DNA of 38,689 nucleotides from Slackia equolifaciens (GCF_003725995.1 NZ_QIBX01000023.1:1-38689); one strand, 5' to 3'. Positions 17,034 through 26,299 are shown, counted from the first letter of the stretch. Numbers and translations: made by a program. Notes: generated by a model not told the origin, from the sequence alone.

Positions 17034-19613
17034 ATGTCAGACGCGAAGAACAACGACCGCCATATTGGCTCGGGCGGGGCAGCCGCAAACGATGAGGGTC
17101 GGTTCGAGGAGGGCATCCAAGGTTTGACTGCGCGCCCGTTCGGCCGCCGCAGGTTTTTGAAAGCCGCCGCCACGACGGCGTTCGCGGGCGCTGCGGCGAC
17201 GATGCTCGCATCGTGCAGCCCGCAAACGCAGAGCGATCAAGCCGACGGCGGGGAGGGCGCAGGTTCGACGGGGCAACCCGAGCACGACGCGATCGTTCGC
17301 ACCGTGTGCGCTCCGAACTGCGTAGGAAGCTGCGGCATCAACGCATATATCAAAGACGACACCATCGTCAAGGTGGAACCGGCGGATTTTCCCAACGAGG
17401 CGTATCACCGTATCTGTCTGCGCGGCATATCTAACGCCATGCAGCGCGTGTATTCCCCCGATCGCGTGAAGTATCCCATGCGGCGGGTTGGCGAACGGGG
17501 TTCCGGCGAATGGGAGCAGATCAGCTGGGACGAGGCAATAGATCTCATCCATGAGAACATGCAGAAGAACATCGACGAATACGGCCCCGAGTCGAACGCC
17601 TTTATAAGCATGACGGGCAACTACGGCGTGTATTCCCAGGTTATGAGCGGGCTGCTCGCCGCCACATACGATGGCACCCAGCTTACCAATTTCGGCATCA
17701 TGGGCGATAACGCATGCAACATGGGGTTCCTTCCCATTCTGGGCGTTCAGCAGGATGCGAGCTGCTGGGAAGACATGATGGGTTCCAAGACCGCCATCCT
17801 GTTCGGGTGCAACTACGCCGAGACGAACATGCAGGAGATGCACTTCCTTTTCGACGCCCAAGAAGCGGGCATGACCCTCGTGGTTGTGGATCCGCGTTTC
17901 TCGCGCACGGCCGCCAAGGCGGACTGGTGGATTCCCATTCGCCCCGGCACCGACGCCGCCCTCGTCTTGGGCATGATGAATCATATCGTGTCGATAGAAG
18001 CCGTCGATGAGGCATATATTCGCACATATACCAACGGGGCGTTTCTGGTTGACACGAGCACAGGCGCCCTTGTGCGCATAGATGGCGACTATGCCGTATG
18101 GGATGAAGTCGAAGGCGTCGCTGTGAAGGTTGCAGCCGTACCCGACGACATGAAGCCTGCCTACCCCTCCGTCACCGTAAGCGGGGAGCTTCCTGAGAAT
18201 ACGCAGGTTCCCGAAAGCGCGGCGCTTTACGGAGAATTCACGGTGGATGCCGACGGCGGATCGGTTACCGCCAAGCCCGCCTTCCAGCTGCTCGTTGAGT
18301 CGCTTGATGAATATACTCCCGAAGCGGCGAGCGAAATCTGCGAGGTGCCAGCCGAGGATATCATTCGTCTGGCGGAGATGTACGTTAACGATACGCCTGC
18401 TCGCCTGCATGTGAGTCAGGGGACGAACCGTTATTGGAACGGACACCTCCCCACCCGCGCGCTGTGCCAGCTTGCAGCCATCACCGGAAACATCGGCAAG
18501 CAGCATGCTAATATCAACTGGGCCGGTGGCACGCTCATGCGCTTCTTGTTCTCGCTGGGTCCGTCGTCGCTCTCCCCTCGGGAAGGGCATGGGGCATCCG
18601 CCTTGCCCGGGTCCCAGTGGTACGATCTGGTTGCCGCCCAGCAGCCTCATCCAATCAAATTCCTGTGGACGCAGAATTACGGATGGGGCACGCAGGGGCC
18701 CGACCGCAACAAGCTCATCAACGAAGTGCTGCCTCAGCTTGATTTCGTGGTGGTGTCGGAGCAGATGATGACTCCCGGAGCCGAGCTCGCGGATCTGGTT
18801 CTGCCCATTACCAGCTATTACGAGGAGGACTTCCAGGTGGTTCCCGCGTGGTCGTCCATGTATATTCAGGTTCGCGACAGGGCGATCAGCCCTCAATGGG
18901 AAGCCAAGACTGACTACGAGATAGCTCAGATGCTTGCAGAGAGGTTCGGTATTCTCGAGGAGACCGAGTGGCGTCTGGACGCGAAGGAATATGCTCGCAT
19001 CCATCTGTTCGAGGAAAACCTTGCGCCTGAATTCAGCACGATGGATTTTGACGAGCTGTGCGAGAAAAAGGTGCTCGCCGCCAACTTCAGCGATAACTAC
19101 GTGGCGTTCGAGAGCATGCGCTTTGCCACCCCGAGCGGCAAGATAGAGCTATACACGGAAAGCTTAGTGGAGTTCGGGGAGCAGCTTGCCTGTTTCTACG
19201 AGCCGCTCGAGTCGAACCGAAAAGAGAAGGCAGACACGTATCCGCTCACGTTCATGAACTGCCGAACAGTGTATACCACGCACTCCCAGCACGCGCCTTT
19301 GGCATGGATTCGCGAGGTGGCACCCGAGCCGTGGCTTGAGATTTCGCCCGAAGATGCCCAGGAGCGTGGCATTGAGACCGGGGATGTGGTCGAGGTATTG
19401 AACGACCGCGGGTCGTACAAGGTGAAGGCCCTGGTGACGTCCGAGATAAAGCCGGGATGCGTCAATCAGCGCCAGGGTTGGTGGCCGAAGGATTTCGTGG
19501 AAGGGACGCACTACAGTTCCCTTCTGCATATGGAGCTCAATCCTGCGCAGGACGCCATTTCCGAGACGAATTACTCCCCGTACGACAATCTTGTCGAGGT
19601 ACGGTTGGCATAA
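17034..19613 (+). CDS. Tat-exported molybdopterin oxidoreductase, DMSO reductase family
   Basis: Catalytic subunit of an anaerobic respiratory reductase or dehydrogenase; substrate not predictable. The 859-residue protein begins with a twin-arginine signal (RRRFLK at 38-43) and a lipobox LASC with Cys61, so it is probably folded with its cofactor in the cytoplasm, exported, and lipid-anchored outside. Mature N-terminus has a [4Fe-4S] motif of Cys92, Cys96, Cys100 and Cys128 (C-x3-C-x3-C-x27-C). Domains follow the DmsA plan, with VDPRFSRTAAKADWWIPIRPGTDAAL for cofactor binding and a C-terminal dinucleotide-binding domain (MNCRTVYTTHSQHAPLAWIREVAPEPW). The start at 17034 has an AAGGAGG site; the open frame extends 76 codons upstream without reason. 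Many Coriobacteriia enzymes of this type act on plant or drug compounds. Confidence 0.95.
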   Translation: MSDAKNNDRHIGSGGAAANDEGRFEEGIQGLTARPFGRRRFLKAAATTAFAGAAATMLASCSPQTQSDQADGGEGAGSTGQPEHDAIVRTVCAPNCVGSCGINAYIKDDTIVKVEPADFPNEAYHRICLRGISNAMQRVYSPDRVKYPMRRVGERGSGEWEQISWDEAIDLIHENMQKNIDEYGPESNAFISMTGNYGVYSQVMSGLLAATYDGTQLTNFGIMGDNACNMGFLPILGVQQDASCWEDMMGSKTAILFGCNYAETNMQEMHFLFDAQEAGMTLVVVDPRFSRTAAKADWWIPIRPGTDAALVLGMMNHIVSIEAVDEAYIRTYTNGAFLVDTSTGALVRIDGDYAVWDEVEGVAVKVAAVPDDMKPAYPSVTVSGELPENTQVPESAALYGEFTVDADGGSVTAKPAFQLLVESLDEYTPEAASEICEVPAEDIIRLAEMYVNDTPARLHVSQGTNRYWNGHLPTRALCQLAAITGNIGKQHANINWAGGTLMRFLFSLGPSSLSPREGHGASALPGSQWYDLVAAQQPHPIKFLWTQNYGWGTQGPDRNKLINEVLPQLDFVVVSEQMMTPGAELADLVLPITSYYEEDFQVVPAWSSMYIQVRDRAISPQWEAKTDYEIAQMLAERFGILEETEWRLDAKEYARIHLFEENLAPEFSTMDFDELCEKKVLAANFSDNYVAFESMRFATPSGKIELYTESLVEFGEQLACFYEPLESNRKEKADTYPLTFMNCRTVYTTHSQHAPLAWIREVAPEPWLEISPEDAQERGIETGDVVEVLNDRGSYKVKALVTSEIKPGCVNQRQGWWPKDFVEGTHYSSLLHMELNPAQDAISETNYSPYDNLVEVRLA

Positions 19614-19627
19614 GGGGGTAGGACATT

Positions 19628-20203
19628 ATGACGAAGTATGCCTTTGCAATAAACCTACATCGATGCATCGGATGCAGAACGTGCACCGTATCGTGCAAGA
19701 TGGAAAACGGCCTGCCCGAGGGCAATCAACGTATACGCGTCCTCAATGCCGATGACGAGACGGTGTACGACACGCCCGAGGGGACGTACCCCGATCTGTC
19801 CCTCATGTGGACCCCTGTGCCCTGCCAGCATTGCGACACGCCTCTGTGCGTGGCGGCGTGCTCTACAGGTGCGAGCTCCAAGCGTGATGACGGAATAGTC
19901 GTGATCGACCAAGAGGTGTGCATCGGGTGCGGATCGTGCGTCGAGGCGTGCCCCTACAATGCGCGCCAGATCAACGAGGACATAGGGAAAACCGATAAAT
20001 GCACATTGTGCGCGCATCGTCTTGATGCGGGAATAGGGACGACAATCTGCCAGATTTCCTGCCCCGGTCGTGCTATTTCGGTGGGCGACCTGGATGACCC
20101 CAACTCCGAGGTGGCGCAAATCGTGGCTCAGCACGAAACAACGCTTCTGCTTGAGGAGGAGGGCACGGGGCCGCAAGTGTACTACTGGAGCTCCAAGAGC
20201 TGA
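19628..20203 (+). CDS. Four-cluster ferredoxin subunit (DmsB-like)
   Basis: Electron-transfer partner of the preceding catalytic subunit. The 191-residue protein has the four [4Fe-4S] binding groups of the DmsB/PhsB family: CIGCRTCTVSCK near residue 14, CQHCDTPLCVAAC, CIGCGSCVEACPYNAR, and CTLCAHRL with CQISCPGRA. There is no signal peptide, as usual: it would travel through Tat with its partner. It starts 14 bases after the catalytic gene. No DmsC-type membrane quinol subunit follows, so the quinone link must be provided elsewhere or by direct interaction. Confidence 0.95.
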   Translation: MTKYAFAINLHRCIGCRTCTVSCKMENGLPEGNQRIRVLNADDETVYDTPEGTYPDLSLMWTPVPCQHCDTPLCVAACSTGASSKRDDGIVVIDQEVCIGCGSCVEACPYNARQINEDIGKTDKCTLCAHRLDAGIGTTICQISCPGRAISVGDLDDPNSEVAQIVAQHETTLLLEEEGTGPQVYYWSSKS

Positions 20204-20240
20204 TATGGGCGCGTACGAGTAGGAATCGCTTTATCTGCGA

Positions 20241-20271
20241 CGGGCGGCGGCGCGCGTGATTCCGCCGCCCG
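20241..20271 (+). repeat. GC-rich hairpin between ferredoxin and chaperone genes
   Basis: CGGGCGGCGG (20241-20250) and CCGCCGCCCG (20262-20271) form a perfect 10-base stem in the 94-base gap. There is no U tract. It may lower expression of the downstream chaperone relative to the enzyme subunits. Confidence 0.65.
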
Positions 20272-20297
20272 CATGTCGAGGCGAAGAGGTGGGCATA

Positions 20298-20978
20298 ATG
20301 GATGATGCCATGGTATCCGAGCGAAGCGCGTCCGAGGCACACGCTGCGCGCATCGAGGGCGAGGTTTTTAGCATCCTTTCGCGTTGTCTGCTGCGTCCTG
20401 TTCTGGGAATAGCGAGAGATGTGCAAGAAGGAAAGGTGACGGGTCGCTTGGAGGACCTTCTCGACAGGGGTTCGAGCGATGCCGTGTCTTCGGCGCTTGA
20501 CGATATTCGCTTTGTTGAGCATGAGCTGGCGAAAATAGATTTAGAATCCGCTCGGTTGGCGCTTGAAGTGGAGTACAACAGGCTTTTTGTGGGCCCCGGG
20601 CATGTGTTGGCGCCTCCGTACGAGAGCTATTGGGAATCGGAAGCGCGCCAGGAGGGTTTTGGGAGATTGCGCACGGCGGTGGAGCGGGATGTAGCTCGTG
20701 CGTATGCGGCGTGTGGCCTTGAGGTTCCGAGGCCGCTCGCGGAACTGCCCGACCACATGGCGATAGAGCTGGAATTTCTCTCGTACATGGCCGTAAAAGA
20801 GGCTGAAGCGTGGGAGGAGGGCGATGGCCGGGAAGCTGCGCGTCTTAGCGCGGCGGCTGAAGAGTTCGCGCGGGAGCATCCGCGTACCTGGGCGGGCGCG
20901 TTCTCCGAACGGGTGAGAGAGGGTGCACGGATGCGTTTCTATCCTGCTCTGTCTTCTCTCGCCGCTCTCTTGGTGTAA
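20298..20978 (+). CDS. TorD/DmsD-family maturation chaperone
   Basis: These chaperones bind the Tat signal of molybdoenzymes and hold them until cofactor insertion is complete. The 226-residue all-helical protein contains the family pattern EYNRLFVGPGHVLAPPYESYW (about 93-113) and PDHMAIELEFLSYM (about 151-164), the conserved D-H-x(6)-E of the TorD fold. ATG at 20298 has GAAGAGGTGGG upstream and gives MDDAMVSERS; an open frame 14 codons longer overlaps the hairpin. It is the third gene of the oxidoreductase operon and supports a Tat-exported molybdoenzyme. Confidence 0.93.
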   Translation: MDDAMVSERSASEAHAARIEGEVFSILSRCLLRPVLGIARDVQEGKVTGRLEDLLDRGSSDAVSSALDDIRFVEHELAKIDLESARLALEVEYNRLFVGPGHVLAPPYESYWESEARQEGFGRLRTAVERDVARAYAACGLEVPRPLAELPDHMAIELEFLSYMAVKEAEAWEEGDGREAARLSAAAEEFAREHPRTWAGAFSERVREGARMRFYPALSSLAALLV

Positions 20979-21152
20979 ATCTGGGTTGATGATCTCTGGG
21001 GCGCGTTCGCGGAGGCGCGCTCAAGTTTCCTCATCTGCGTTTCACCAATGGTGCCGCGCACCGCGCTTAGACCGCCCTCTTCGACACTATTTGGGGCTTT
21101 TGAGGGCGTTTTCGAGGACGGTTTGGCTGTTGAAATTTCTCAAAAATAGTTC

Positions 21153-21182
21153 TTGCATTGTTGAAAGCGATGGGCTTATAAT
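21153..21182 (+). promoter_or_regulatory. tRNA-Ile promoter
   Basis: TTGCAT (21153-21158) and a perfect TATAAT (21177-21182) with an 18-base spacer lie 18 bases before the tRNA-Ile 5' end, a good housekeeping promoter. The segment 20979-21152 has no gene that I can see. Confidence 0.8.
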
Positions 21183-21200
21183 AGCCAAGCACTTTTTCGC

Positions 21201-21277
<77 letters not shown>

Positions 21278-21287
21278 TTTTTCCGCG

Positions 21288-21331
21288 AATAAACGCTCCA
21301 CCGTGAGCCACGAGCCGGTGGAGCGTTTATT
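21288..21331. terminator. Long hairpin between tRNA-Ile and tRNA-Ala
   Basis: AATAAACGCTCCACCG (21288-21303) and CGGTGGAGCGTTTATT (21316-21331) make a perfect 16-base stem with a 12-base loop. A-rich and U-rich flanks make it look like a bidirectional terminator for tRNA-Ile, so tRNA-Ala may have its own promoter, or it may mark processing. Confidence 0.75.
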
Positions 21332-21368
21332 ATATCTGCGACGATGGAAAGCGAAAAGGCGTCCATAT

Positions 21369-21444
21369 GGGGCATTAGCTCAGCTGGGAGAGCGCGGGCT
21401 TTGCAAGCCTGAGGTCAGGGGTTCGATCCCCCTATGCTCCACCA
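21369..21444 (+). tRNA. tRNA-Ala (anticodon UGC)
   Basis: Acceptor GGGGCAT (21369-21375) pairs with ATGCTCC (21434-21440) through one G-U, with A and CCA at 21441-21444. Anticodon TGC is at 21402-21404 and the T arm has GTTCGATC. Confidence 0.97.
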
Positions 21445-21452
21445 CAATCAAT

Positions 21453-21487
21453 ATTCCAGGTTGGGAAACCAGCCTGGAATTTTTTTT
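21453..21487 (+). terminator. tRNA-Ala terminator
   Basis: ATTCCAGG (21453-21460) pairs with CCTGGAAT (21473-21480), followed by seven further Ts; a strong intrinsic terminator 8 bases after the CCA end. Confidence 0.93.
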
Positions 21488-21550
21488 GCGTGGGAACAGG
21501 TGCTGGAAGCGTAACGGTTTTGGCCTGCGTCCGTATCGTGCGAGGGCTCT

Positions 21551-21559
21551 TGCTATAAT
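21551..21559 (+). promoter_or_regulatory. Extended -10 promoter of the J-domain gene
   Basis: TGCTATAAT (21551-21559) is an extended -10 element with a perfect TATAAT, 71 bases before the gene start. No -35 is evident, as is common with this promoter type. Confidence 0.6.
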
Positions 21560-21629
21560 CACGCCATTGTCGTTGAAATGCGCGCGGCGCGCCTACAGTA
21601 CGGCAGCTGCGTTGGTTTTGGAGGTTCGC

Positions 21630-22196
21630 GTGAATCGCACGGAAGCGTTGAATATATTGGGGCTCGACGAAGACGCCACCACGAAGGATATCAAGGTTGC
21701 CTATAAGGAATGCGTGCAGATCCTGCACCCCGACCGCTTCGCCAACAATAAAAAGCTTGCCGATCGCGCGACCGAGCAATTCAAGCGTCTGCAGGATGCG
21801 TACGAGTTTCTGACGAGCGGCAAAGGCGGCAAGGGGGATTCTGCCGGTTCTCGTTCGCACGCCCGCTCCAACGGCGCCACCTGGACGTCAAAAGAGGCCA
21901 AGCTTGCCGGGCTTACCGCCGCGCGAACCCAATTGGTGGCGCAGCGCGACTACCTCATCGACGAGCGCCGTAAGGCCATGGCGATGGCTGTATTCGGCCT
22001 GTTCTTGGCCATTCTCTTGAGGCGCGTCGTATGGATGGCGGGCATCTCGGGAGCCCTGCTCATCTTTGGCATCGTGAAAATGATCAGCGCCATTCAAAGC
22101 CTGAGCACCATCAAAGACCACATCAAGGAAATCGACGTTCAGCGCCGTGCCCTCGAAAGCGACGATGAAGAAGATGAGGACGAGGGCGAAGAGTAG
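21630..22196 (+). CDS. Membrane-bound J-domain protein
   Basis: J-domain proteins stimulate the ATPase of an Hsp70 (DnaK). This 188-residue protein has a full J domain at about 1-65 with the invariant HPD in ILHPDRFANNKKL, then a Ser/Gly-rich linker, a basic helix (about 90-112), two adjoining hydrophobic segments (about 113-150; AMAVFGLFLAILL and ISGALLIFGIVKM) and a highly acidic tail (SDDEEDEDEGEE). It lacks the Gly/Phe and zinc domains of DnaJ, so it is a co-chaperone tethering DnaK at the membrane. GTG at 21630 with GGAGG upstream was preferred over a longer frame that runs through tRNA-Ala. Function beyond this is unknown. Confidence 0.88.
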   Translation: MNRTEALNILGLDEDATTKDIKVAYKECVQILHPDRFANNKKLADRATEQFKRLQDAYEFLTSGKGGKGDSAGSRSHARSNGATWTSKEAKLAGLTAARTQLVAQRDYLIDERRKAMAMAVFGLFLAILLRRVVWMAGISGALLIFGIVKMISAIQSLSTIKDHIKEIDVQRRALESDDEEDEDEGEE

Positions 22197-22619
22197 CTTG
22201 CCATATGGGTTGCCCTGATGACGGACGAGGCGTTGAGCGCCTGGCTGTTTGGGCGGTTGAGCGACGGTCTTGCCCACTTGCGTTTTCCATTCCTCATATG
22301 GAGGAACACCTCTTAAAGAAGAAAGATGATATTCTGGCGCGTTATGGAGTGAATTACTGCTCCACCTGCTAGAATCTTTCGGTTGCAAAGAAGCGGATTG
22401 TTCGTATTGCGGCGTGTGGTTGCACCGAGCGAAGCCATCGGATTGACTCGCCGAGCTCCGTGTGGGGTTGCGGTGATAGCGCTTGCCCCGGCAGGTGAGC
22501 GGCCGATTGCGGCCGAGGTGTCGCGGCGTATCTGAGGCTGAGCATCGTGCGTTCCTCGCCCACGGCTGCGGGTCGGACGATTCCGCATGTAAGTACAAGG
22601 GAAAGAAGCAAAAACAAGC
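22197..22619 (+). other. Gene-free leader of typA
   Basis: 423 bases without a credible gene. It has small inverted repeats (AGGCG/CGCCT near 22230; TTCCTC/GAGGAA near 22290) but no U tracts. I see no convincing promoter hexamers. It could hold a long 5' untranslated region for typA. Confidence 0.4.
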
Positions 22620-24431
22620 ATGAAGCAAGAGAACCTTCGCAACGTGGCTATCATCGCGCACGTTGACCACGGCAAAACCACGCTGGTCGACCGTCTGCTG
22701 TGGTCCACGCACGTGTTCCGCGCCAACCAGCAGGTTGAGGAGCGCGTCATGGACAGCAACGATCAGGAGCGCGAGCGTGGTATCACCATTCTGTCCAAGA
22801 ACTGCTCCATCACCTATAAAGACACCAAGATCAATATCATCGATACGCCGGGCCATGCCGATTTCGGTGGCGAGGTGGAGCGCGTGCTCAACATGGCCGA
22901 CGGCGCGCTGCTTATTGTGGACGCCTACGAGGGCCCCAAACCCCAGACTCGCTTCGTGCTCTCTCATGCCTTGGCGTGCGGCCTGCGTATCGTGGTGGTG
23001 GTGAATAAGATCGACCGTCCCAACGCCGACCCCGAGGGCGCCATCGACAAAGTGTTCGACCTGATGGTCGAGTTGGGCGCTTCCGATGAGCAGCTCGACT
23101 TCCCCGTGGTGTACGCGTCTGCCGTGAACGGCTATGCACGCTACGACTACAATGACGGCAACATGGATATGATTCCGCTCCTGGACACCATCCTCAAGGA
23201 GATTCCTGCGCCCGACGTTGACCCCGATGGTCCGGTCGCCCTGCAGGTGTGCACCATCGACCACAGCAGCTACGAGGGTCGCATCGGTGTGGGCCGCCTG
23301 CATAGCGGCACTATGCACGAAAAGGAGCAGGTGCTGGTGGTGCGCCCCGACGGCACGCAGCGCAGCGCTCAGGTGCGCAAGGTGTACACGTTCGAGAACC
23401 TGGGTAAAGCAGAGGTTCCCGAGGCGCATGCTGGCGACATCATTGCCGTAATCGGCATCGAGGACGCCGACATCGGCGACGTGATCACCGATCCCGAGAA
23501 CCCCGTGTCTATGCCGCCCATCGCCGTGGAAGAGCCCACCATGTCGGTTGTGTTCGAGGCTTCCACCAGCCCCATCGTTGGCCGCGAGGGCGACATCGTG
23601 GGCGCACGTCAGCTCAAGGAGCGTCTGATGCGCGAGAAGGAGGCCAATATCTCCATGCGCATCAACGAGACCGAGGATAAGTCTGGCGTAGAGGTGGCCG
23701 GCCGCGGCGTGCTGCATCTGTCCGTTTTGATGGAGAGCATGCGTCGTGAAGGCTTTGAGTTCCAGGTGGGTCGTCCCCAGGTGGTGTACAAGATCGACGA
23801 GGCCGGCAACAAGCTGGAGCCCATCGAGGAGGCCACCGTGGACGTGCCCAATGATTATGCGGGCAAAGCCATCGAGGTTATGGGCAACGCCGGCGGCATC
23901 ATGGAGGACATGGCGTCCGACGACAGCGTGACGCACCTCACCTTCAAGATCCCCTCGCGCGGCACCATGGGTCTTAAGACGCGCATTCTCAACGCGACCC
24001 ACGGCGAGGCGGTGCTGTTCCATCGTTTCCGCGAGTATGGCCCGTATTCCGGCGAGATGCCCGGCCGCAAGAACGGTTCCATGATCGCCATGTCCACCGG
24101 CAAGGCGGTTGCCTACGCGCTGGATACGCTGCAGGAGCGCGGCCGTCTGTTCGTGAAGCCGGGCGACGAATGCTACGAGGGCATGATCGTGGGCGAATCC
24201 GCCAAGGAAGGCGACATGGTGGTCAATGTGGAGAAGACCAAGAACCTGGGCAACCAGCGTTCCTCCACTGCCGACAAGGCCATCCAGCTTACGCCTCCCA
24301 TCACCTTCACGCTGGAAGAGGCGCTCGAGTATATCGAGGATGACGAGCTGGTTGAGGTCACTCCGCAGAGCATCCGCCTACGCAAGCGTTTGCTGAGCGC
24401 GACCGATCGCCGCAAGGCCAACAAGAAATAA
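22620..24431 (+). CDS. typA: Ribosome-associated GTPase TypA/BipA
   Basis: TypA (BipA) is a translational GTPase that helps large-subunit assembly and stress growth. The 603-residue protein has standard length and layout: G1 AHVDHGKTT (14-22), G2 RGITI, G3 [12 protein letters not shown] and G4 NKIDR, then EF-G-like domains II, III and V and the TypA-specific C-terminal domain with [18 protein letters not shown], the hallmark end. The ATG is preceded by an AAGGGAAAGAAG ribosome site at somewhat long spacing. It has its own long leader and is followed by a hairpin, so it is probably monocistronic. Confidence 0.98.
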   Translation: MKQENLRNVAIIAHVDHGKTTLVDRLLWSTHVFRANQQVEERVMDSNDQERERGITILSKNCSITYKDTKINIIDTPGHADFGGEVERVLNMADGALLIVDAYEGPKPQTRFVLSHALACGLRIVVVVNKIDRPNADPEGAIDKVFDLMVELGASDEQLDFPVVYASAVNGYARYDYNDGNMDMIPLLDTILKEIPAPDVDPDGPVALQVCTIDHSSYEGRIGVGRLHSGTMHEKEQVLVVRPDGTQRSAQVRKVYTFENLGKAEVPEAHAGDIIAVIGIEDADIGDVITDPENPVSMPPIAVEEPTMSVVFEASTSPIVGREGDIVGARQLKERLMREKEANISMRINETEDKSGVEVAGRGVLHLSVLMESMRREGFEFQVGRPQVVYKIDEAGNKLEPIEEATVDVPNDYAGKAIEVMGNAGGIMEDMASDDSVTHLTFKIPSRGTMGLKTRILNATHGEAVLFHRFREYGPYSGEMPGRKNGSMIAMSTGKAVAYALDTLQERGRLFVKPGDECYEGMIVGESAKEGDMVVNVEKTKNLGNQRSSTADKAIQLTPPITFTLEEALEYIEDDELVEVTPQSIRLRKRLLSATDRRKANKK

Positions 24432-24459
24432 GCGCTTCACTGCGCGAACTTTGCATGAT

Positions 24460-24485
24460 GTACGCCGGCCACTGAGCCGGCGTAC
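24460..24485 (+). terminator. Hairpin after typA
   Basis: GTACGCCGGC (24460-24469) and GCCGGCGTAC (24476-24485) form a perfect 10-base stem with a six-base loop 28 bases after the typA stop. The U tract is poor (GGTTTCT), so termination may be partial. Confidence 0.6.
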
Positions 24486-24501
24486 TGGTTTCTGGTACGT
24501 A

Positions 24502-24529
24502 TTTCATGGGCGCTCTATGAGTGTATTAT
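24502..24529 (+). promoter_or_regulatory. Possible promoter of the foldase gene
   Basis: TTTCAT (24502-24507) and TATTAT (24524-24529) are 16 bases apart, giving a leader of about 200 bases before the next gene. The leader contains CTGAGAGAGG but lacks the rest of a thiamine riboswitch. Confidence 0.45.
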
Positions 24530-24737
24530 GGAGCGGTTTTATTCAAAAAAATCACTGTGCGAGAATACGTTGTAAGGAATAAGGGTGACGTGTCTATATG
24601 GCACGATTCGCCTCCATTTCCGAATGACGTACAAACCATTCTCGCCGCCCGGTGTCGCTGAGAGAGGCGCGGCTGCGGGGTTGCGTTCGGGGTAATGGAA
24701 GCGGATGCCTGAAATGAGTTCGGAGGGTTAAGCGAAT

Positions 24738-26030
24738 ATGAAGCGTTCCGCAATCGCAAAGTTTGCATGCGCGGTGGCCTTGGCGGCCGTGTGCGGCAGC
24801 GCTCTCGTTTCGTGCGCGGGCAATACGGCCGACGCGTCGGACGAGAACGTGGACATTTACGACACGTCTGAAGGCGTAGCCGCTACCGTCAACGGCACCG
24901 AGATCGGCGAGAAGGCCGTGACCACCTACATCCAAAACTTCCGCACCCAGGGTGCGCTCGAGGATGATAACGATTGGGGTCAGTGGCTCGTCGACAATGA
25001 TTACACGGTAGACGACATCCGCAGCCAGGTCATCGATTACTACGCCAGCCAGCAGCTGCTGCGCCAGGCCGCCGAAGAGAACGGCGTGACCGCCAATGCT
25101 GACGATGTGAACTCTCAGATTGAGACCATGCGTAGCTACTACAACTCCGACGAGGAGTGGGATGAGGCGCTGAAGTCGGTGGGCATGACCGAGGCAAGCT
25201 ACCGCAGCACCCTCGAGCTGAGCATTCTCGAGAATGGCCTCAAAGAGAAAGTGGCAACCGTCACCGAGCCTTCCGACGAGGACATGCTTCAGTACGCGCA
25301 GATGTATGCCAGCGCATATGACGGCGCTAAGAAATCCAGCCACATCCTGTTTGCGTCCGACGACGAGGTCACCGCGCAGGAGGTTTTGGACAAGATCAAT
25401 GCGGGCGAGCTTGATTTTGCCGAGGCCGCCAAGGAGTATTCGCAGGATACCGGCAGCGCCGAGGATGGCGGCAACGTCGGTTGGGATAAGATGACCAGCT
25501 TCGTCGATGAATATCAGACTGCGTTGGATGGTCTTGAAAAAGACCAGGTGAGCGGGCTTGTCACTTCGAGCTATGGCATCCATATCATCAAGTGCACCGA
25601 TGTGTTCACTGCTCCTGAAGAGGTGACTTCGCTCGACCAGATTCCCACCGAGTTCGTTGATTCCATCAAGTCGAGCCTCGAGGAGCAGAGCCGCGAGGAG
25701 TCGTTCAGCGAGTGGTATCAGAACTATAAGGATTCCGCCGACATCCAGATTAACGATAAGCCTGAAGGCCTCCCCTACGACATCGATCTGAGCGGCTTCA
25801 CCAAGACCGAGACCGACGAGGGCACGACCGAAGACGGAACCGATACGTCCGCCGATGACGCCACTGCCGAGGACGGCTCCGATGCCTCTGCCGACGAAGC
25901 GTCAACCGACGAGGCTGCTTCTGAGGAAAACACCGAGGAAGCCGCAGAAGGTGACGCCGCGTCTGATGAGAGCACTGACGAGTCCAGCGATCCCGCCACT
26001 CAGCAACCTCAGGAAGTAACCACCGAGTAA
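24738..26030 (+). CDS. PrsA/SurA-like peptidyl-prolyl isomerase lipoprotein
   Basis: Extracellular foldase that assists exported proteins. The 430-residue protein has a lipoprotein signal (lipobox LVSC, Cys26), a SurA-type N-terminal helical domain (about 45-190; VNGTEIGEKAVTTYI), and a parvulin domain at about 195-290 with the family pattern KSSHILFASDDE ... LDFAEAAKEYSQDTGSAEDGGNVGW ... SYGIHIIKC. The last ~90 residues are a low-complexity tail rich in Glu, Asp, Ser, Thr and Ala, likely a flexible extension into the wall. The start follows GGAGGG. The gene is closed by the terminator at 26076-26115. PrsA is a closer analogue than SurA because it is lipid-anchored. Confidence 0.93.
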   Translation: MKRSAIAKFACAVALAAVCGSALVSCAGNTADASDENVDIYDTSEGVAATVNGTEIGEKAVTTYIQNFRTQGALEDDNDWGQWLVDNDYTVDDIRSQVIDYYASQQLLRQAAEENGVTANADDVNSQIETMRSYYNSDEEWDEALKSVGMTEASYRSTLELSILENGLKEKVATVTEPSDEDMLQYAQMYASAYDGAKKSSHILFASDDEVTAQEVLDKINAGELDFAEAAKEYSQDTGSAEDGGNVGWDKMTSFVDEYQTALDGLEKDQVSGLVTSSYGIHIIKCTDVFTAPEEVTSLDQIPTEFVDSIKSSLEEQSREESFSEWYQNYKDSADIQINDKPEGLPYDIDLSGFTKTETDEGTTEDGTDTSADDATAEDGSDASADEASTDEAASEENTEEAAEGDAASDESTDESSDPATQQPQEVTTE

Positions 26031-26075
26031 TTCGGCGCCCGCACCGCTCCGGCGTACTTCCTTAAGTATCTGTCG

Positions 26076-26115
26076 AAGGACCTGACCCTGGTTGAAATTC
26101 CGGGGCCAGGTCCTT
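26076..26115 (+). terminator. Terminator of the foldase gene
   Basis: AAGGACCTG (26076-26084) pairs with CAGGTCCTT (26107-26115), and inner bases extend the stem with one or two mismatches. It is followed by CTCTTTATAAG, a U-rich stretch. Confidence 0.8.
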
Positions 26116-26207
26116 CTCTTTATAAGTTTTTGCGAATTTCGCCACATTGCTATCTTTTTTGATATACTACCTTCTCGCTGCATGTGATATGCAGTTATTC
26201 GAGCAGT

Positions 26208-26299
26208 GGAGAGATGTCCGAGCTGGCCGAAGGAGCACGATTGGAAATCGTGTATACGCCAAAAGCGTATCTGGGGTTCGAATCCCCATCTCTCCGCCA
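26208..26299 (+). tRNA. tRNA-Ser (anticodon GGA)
   Basis: Acceptor GGAGAGA (26208-26214) pairs with TCTCTCC (26289-26295); G and CCA follow (26296-26299). Anticodon GGA lies at 26243-26245, and the long variable arm (TACGCC...GCGTA) is that of a type II tRNA. Confidence 0.96.

Noticed and set aside
17037-19004. 655-codon minus-strand frame opposite the molybdoenzyme gene
   Set aside because: Antisense shadow produced by codon bias; the plus strand has clear Fe-S and Tat motifs.
24594-24720. Possible thiamine riboswitch in the foldase leader (CTGAGAGAGG)
   Set aside because: The second conserved stretch (ACCTGATC and following) is absent, and a foldase is not a thiamine gene.
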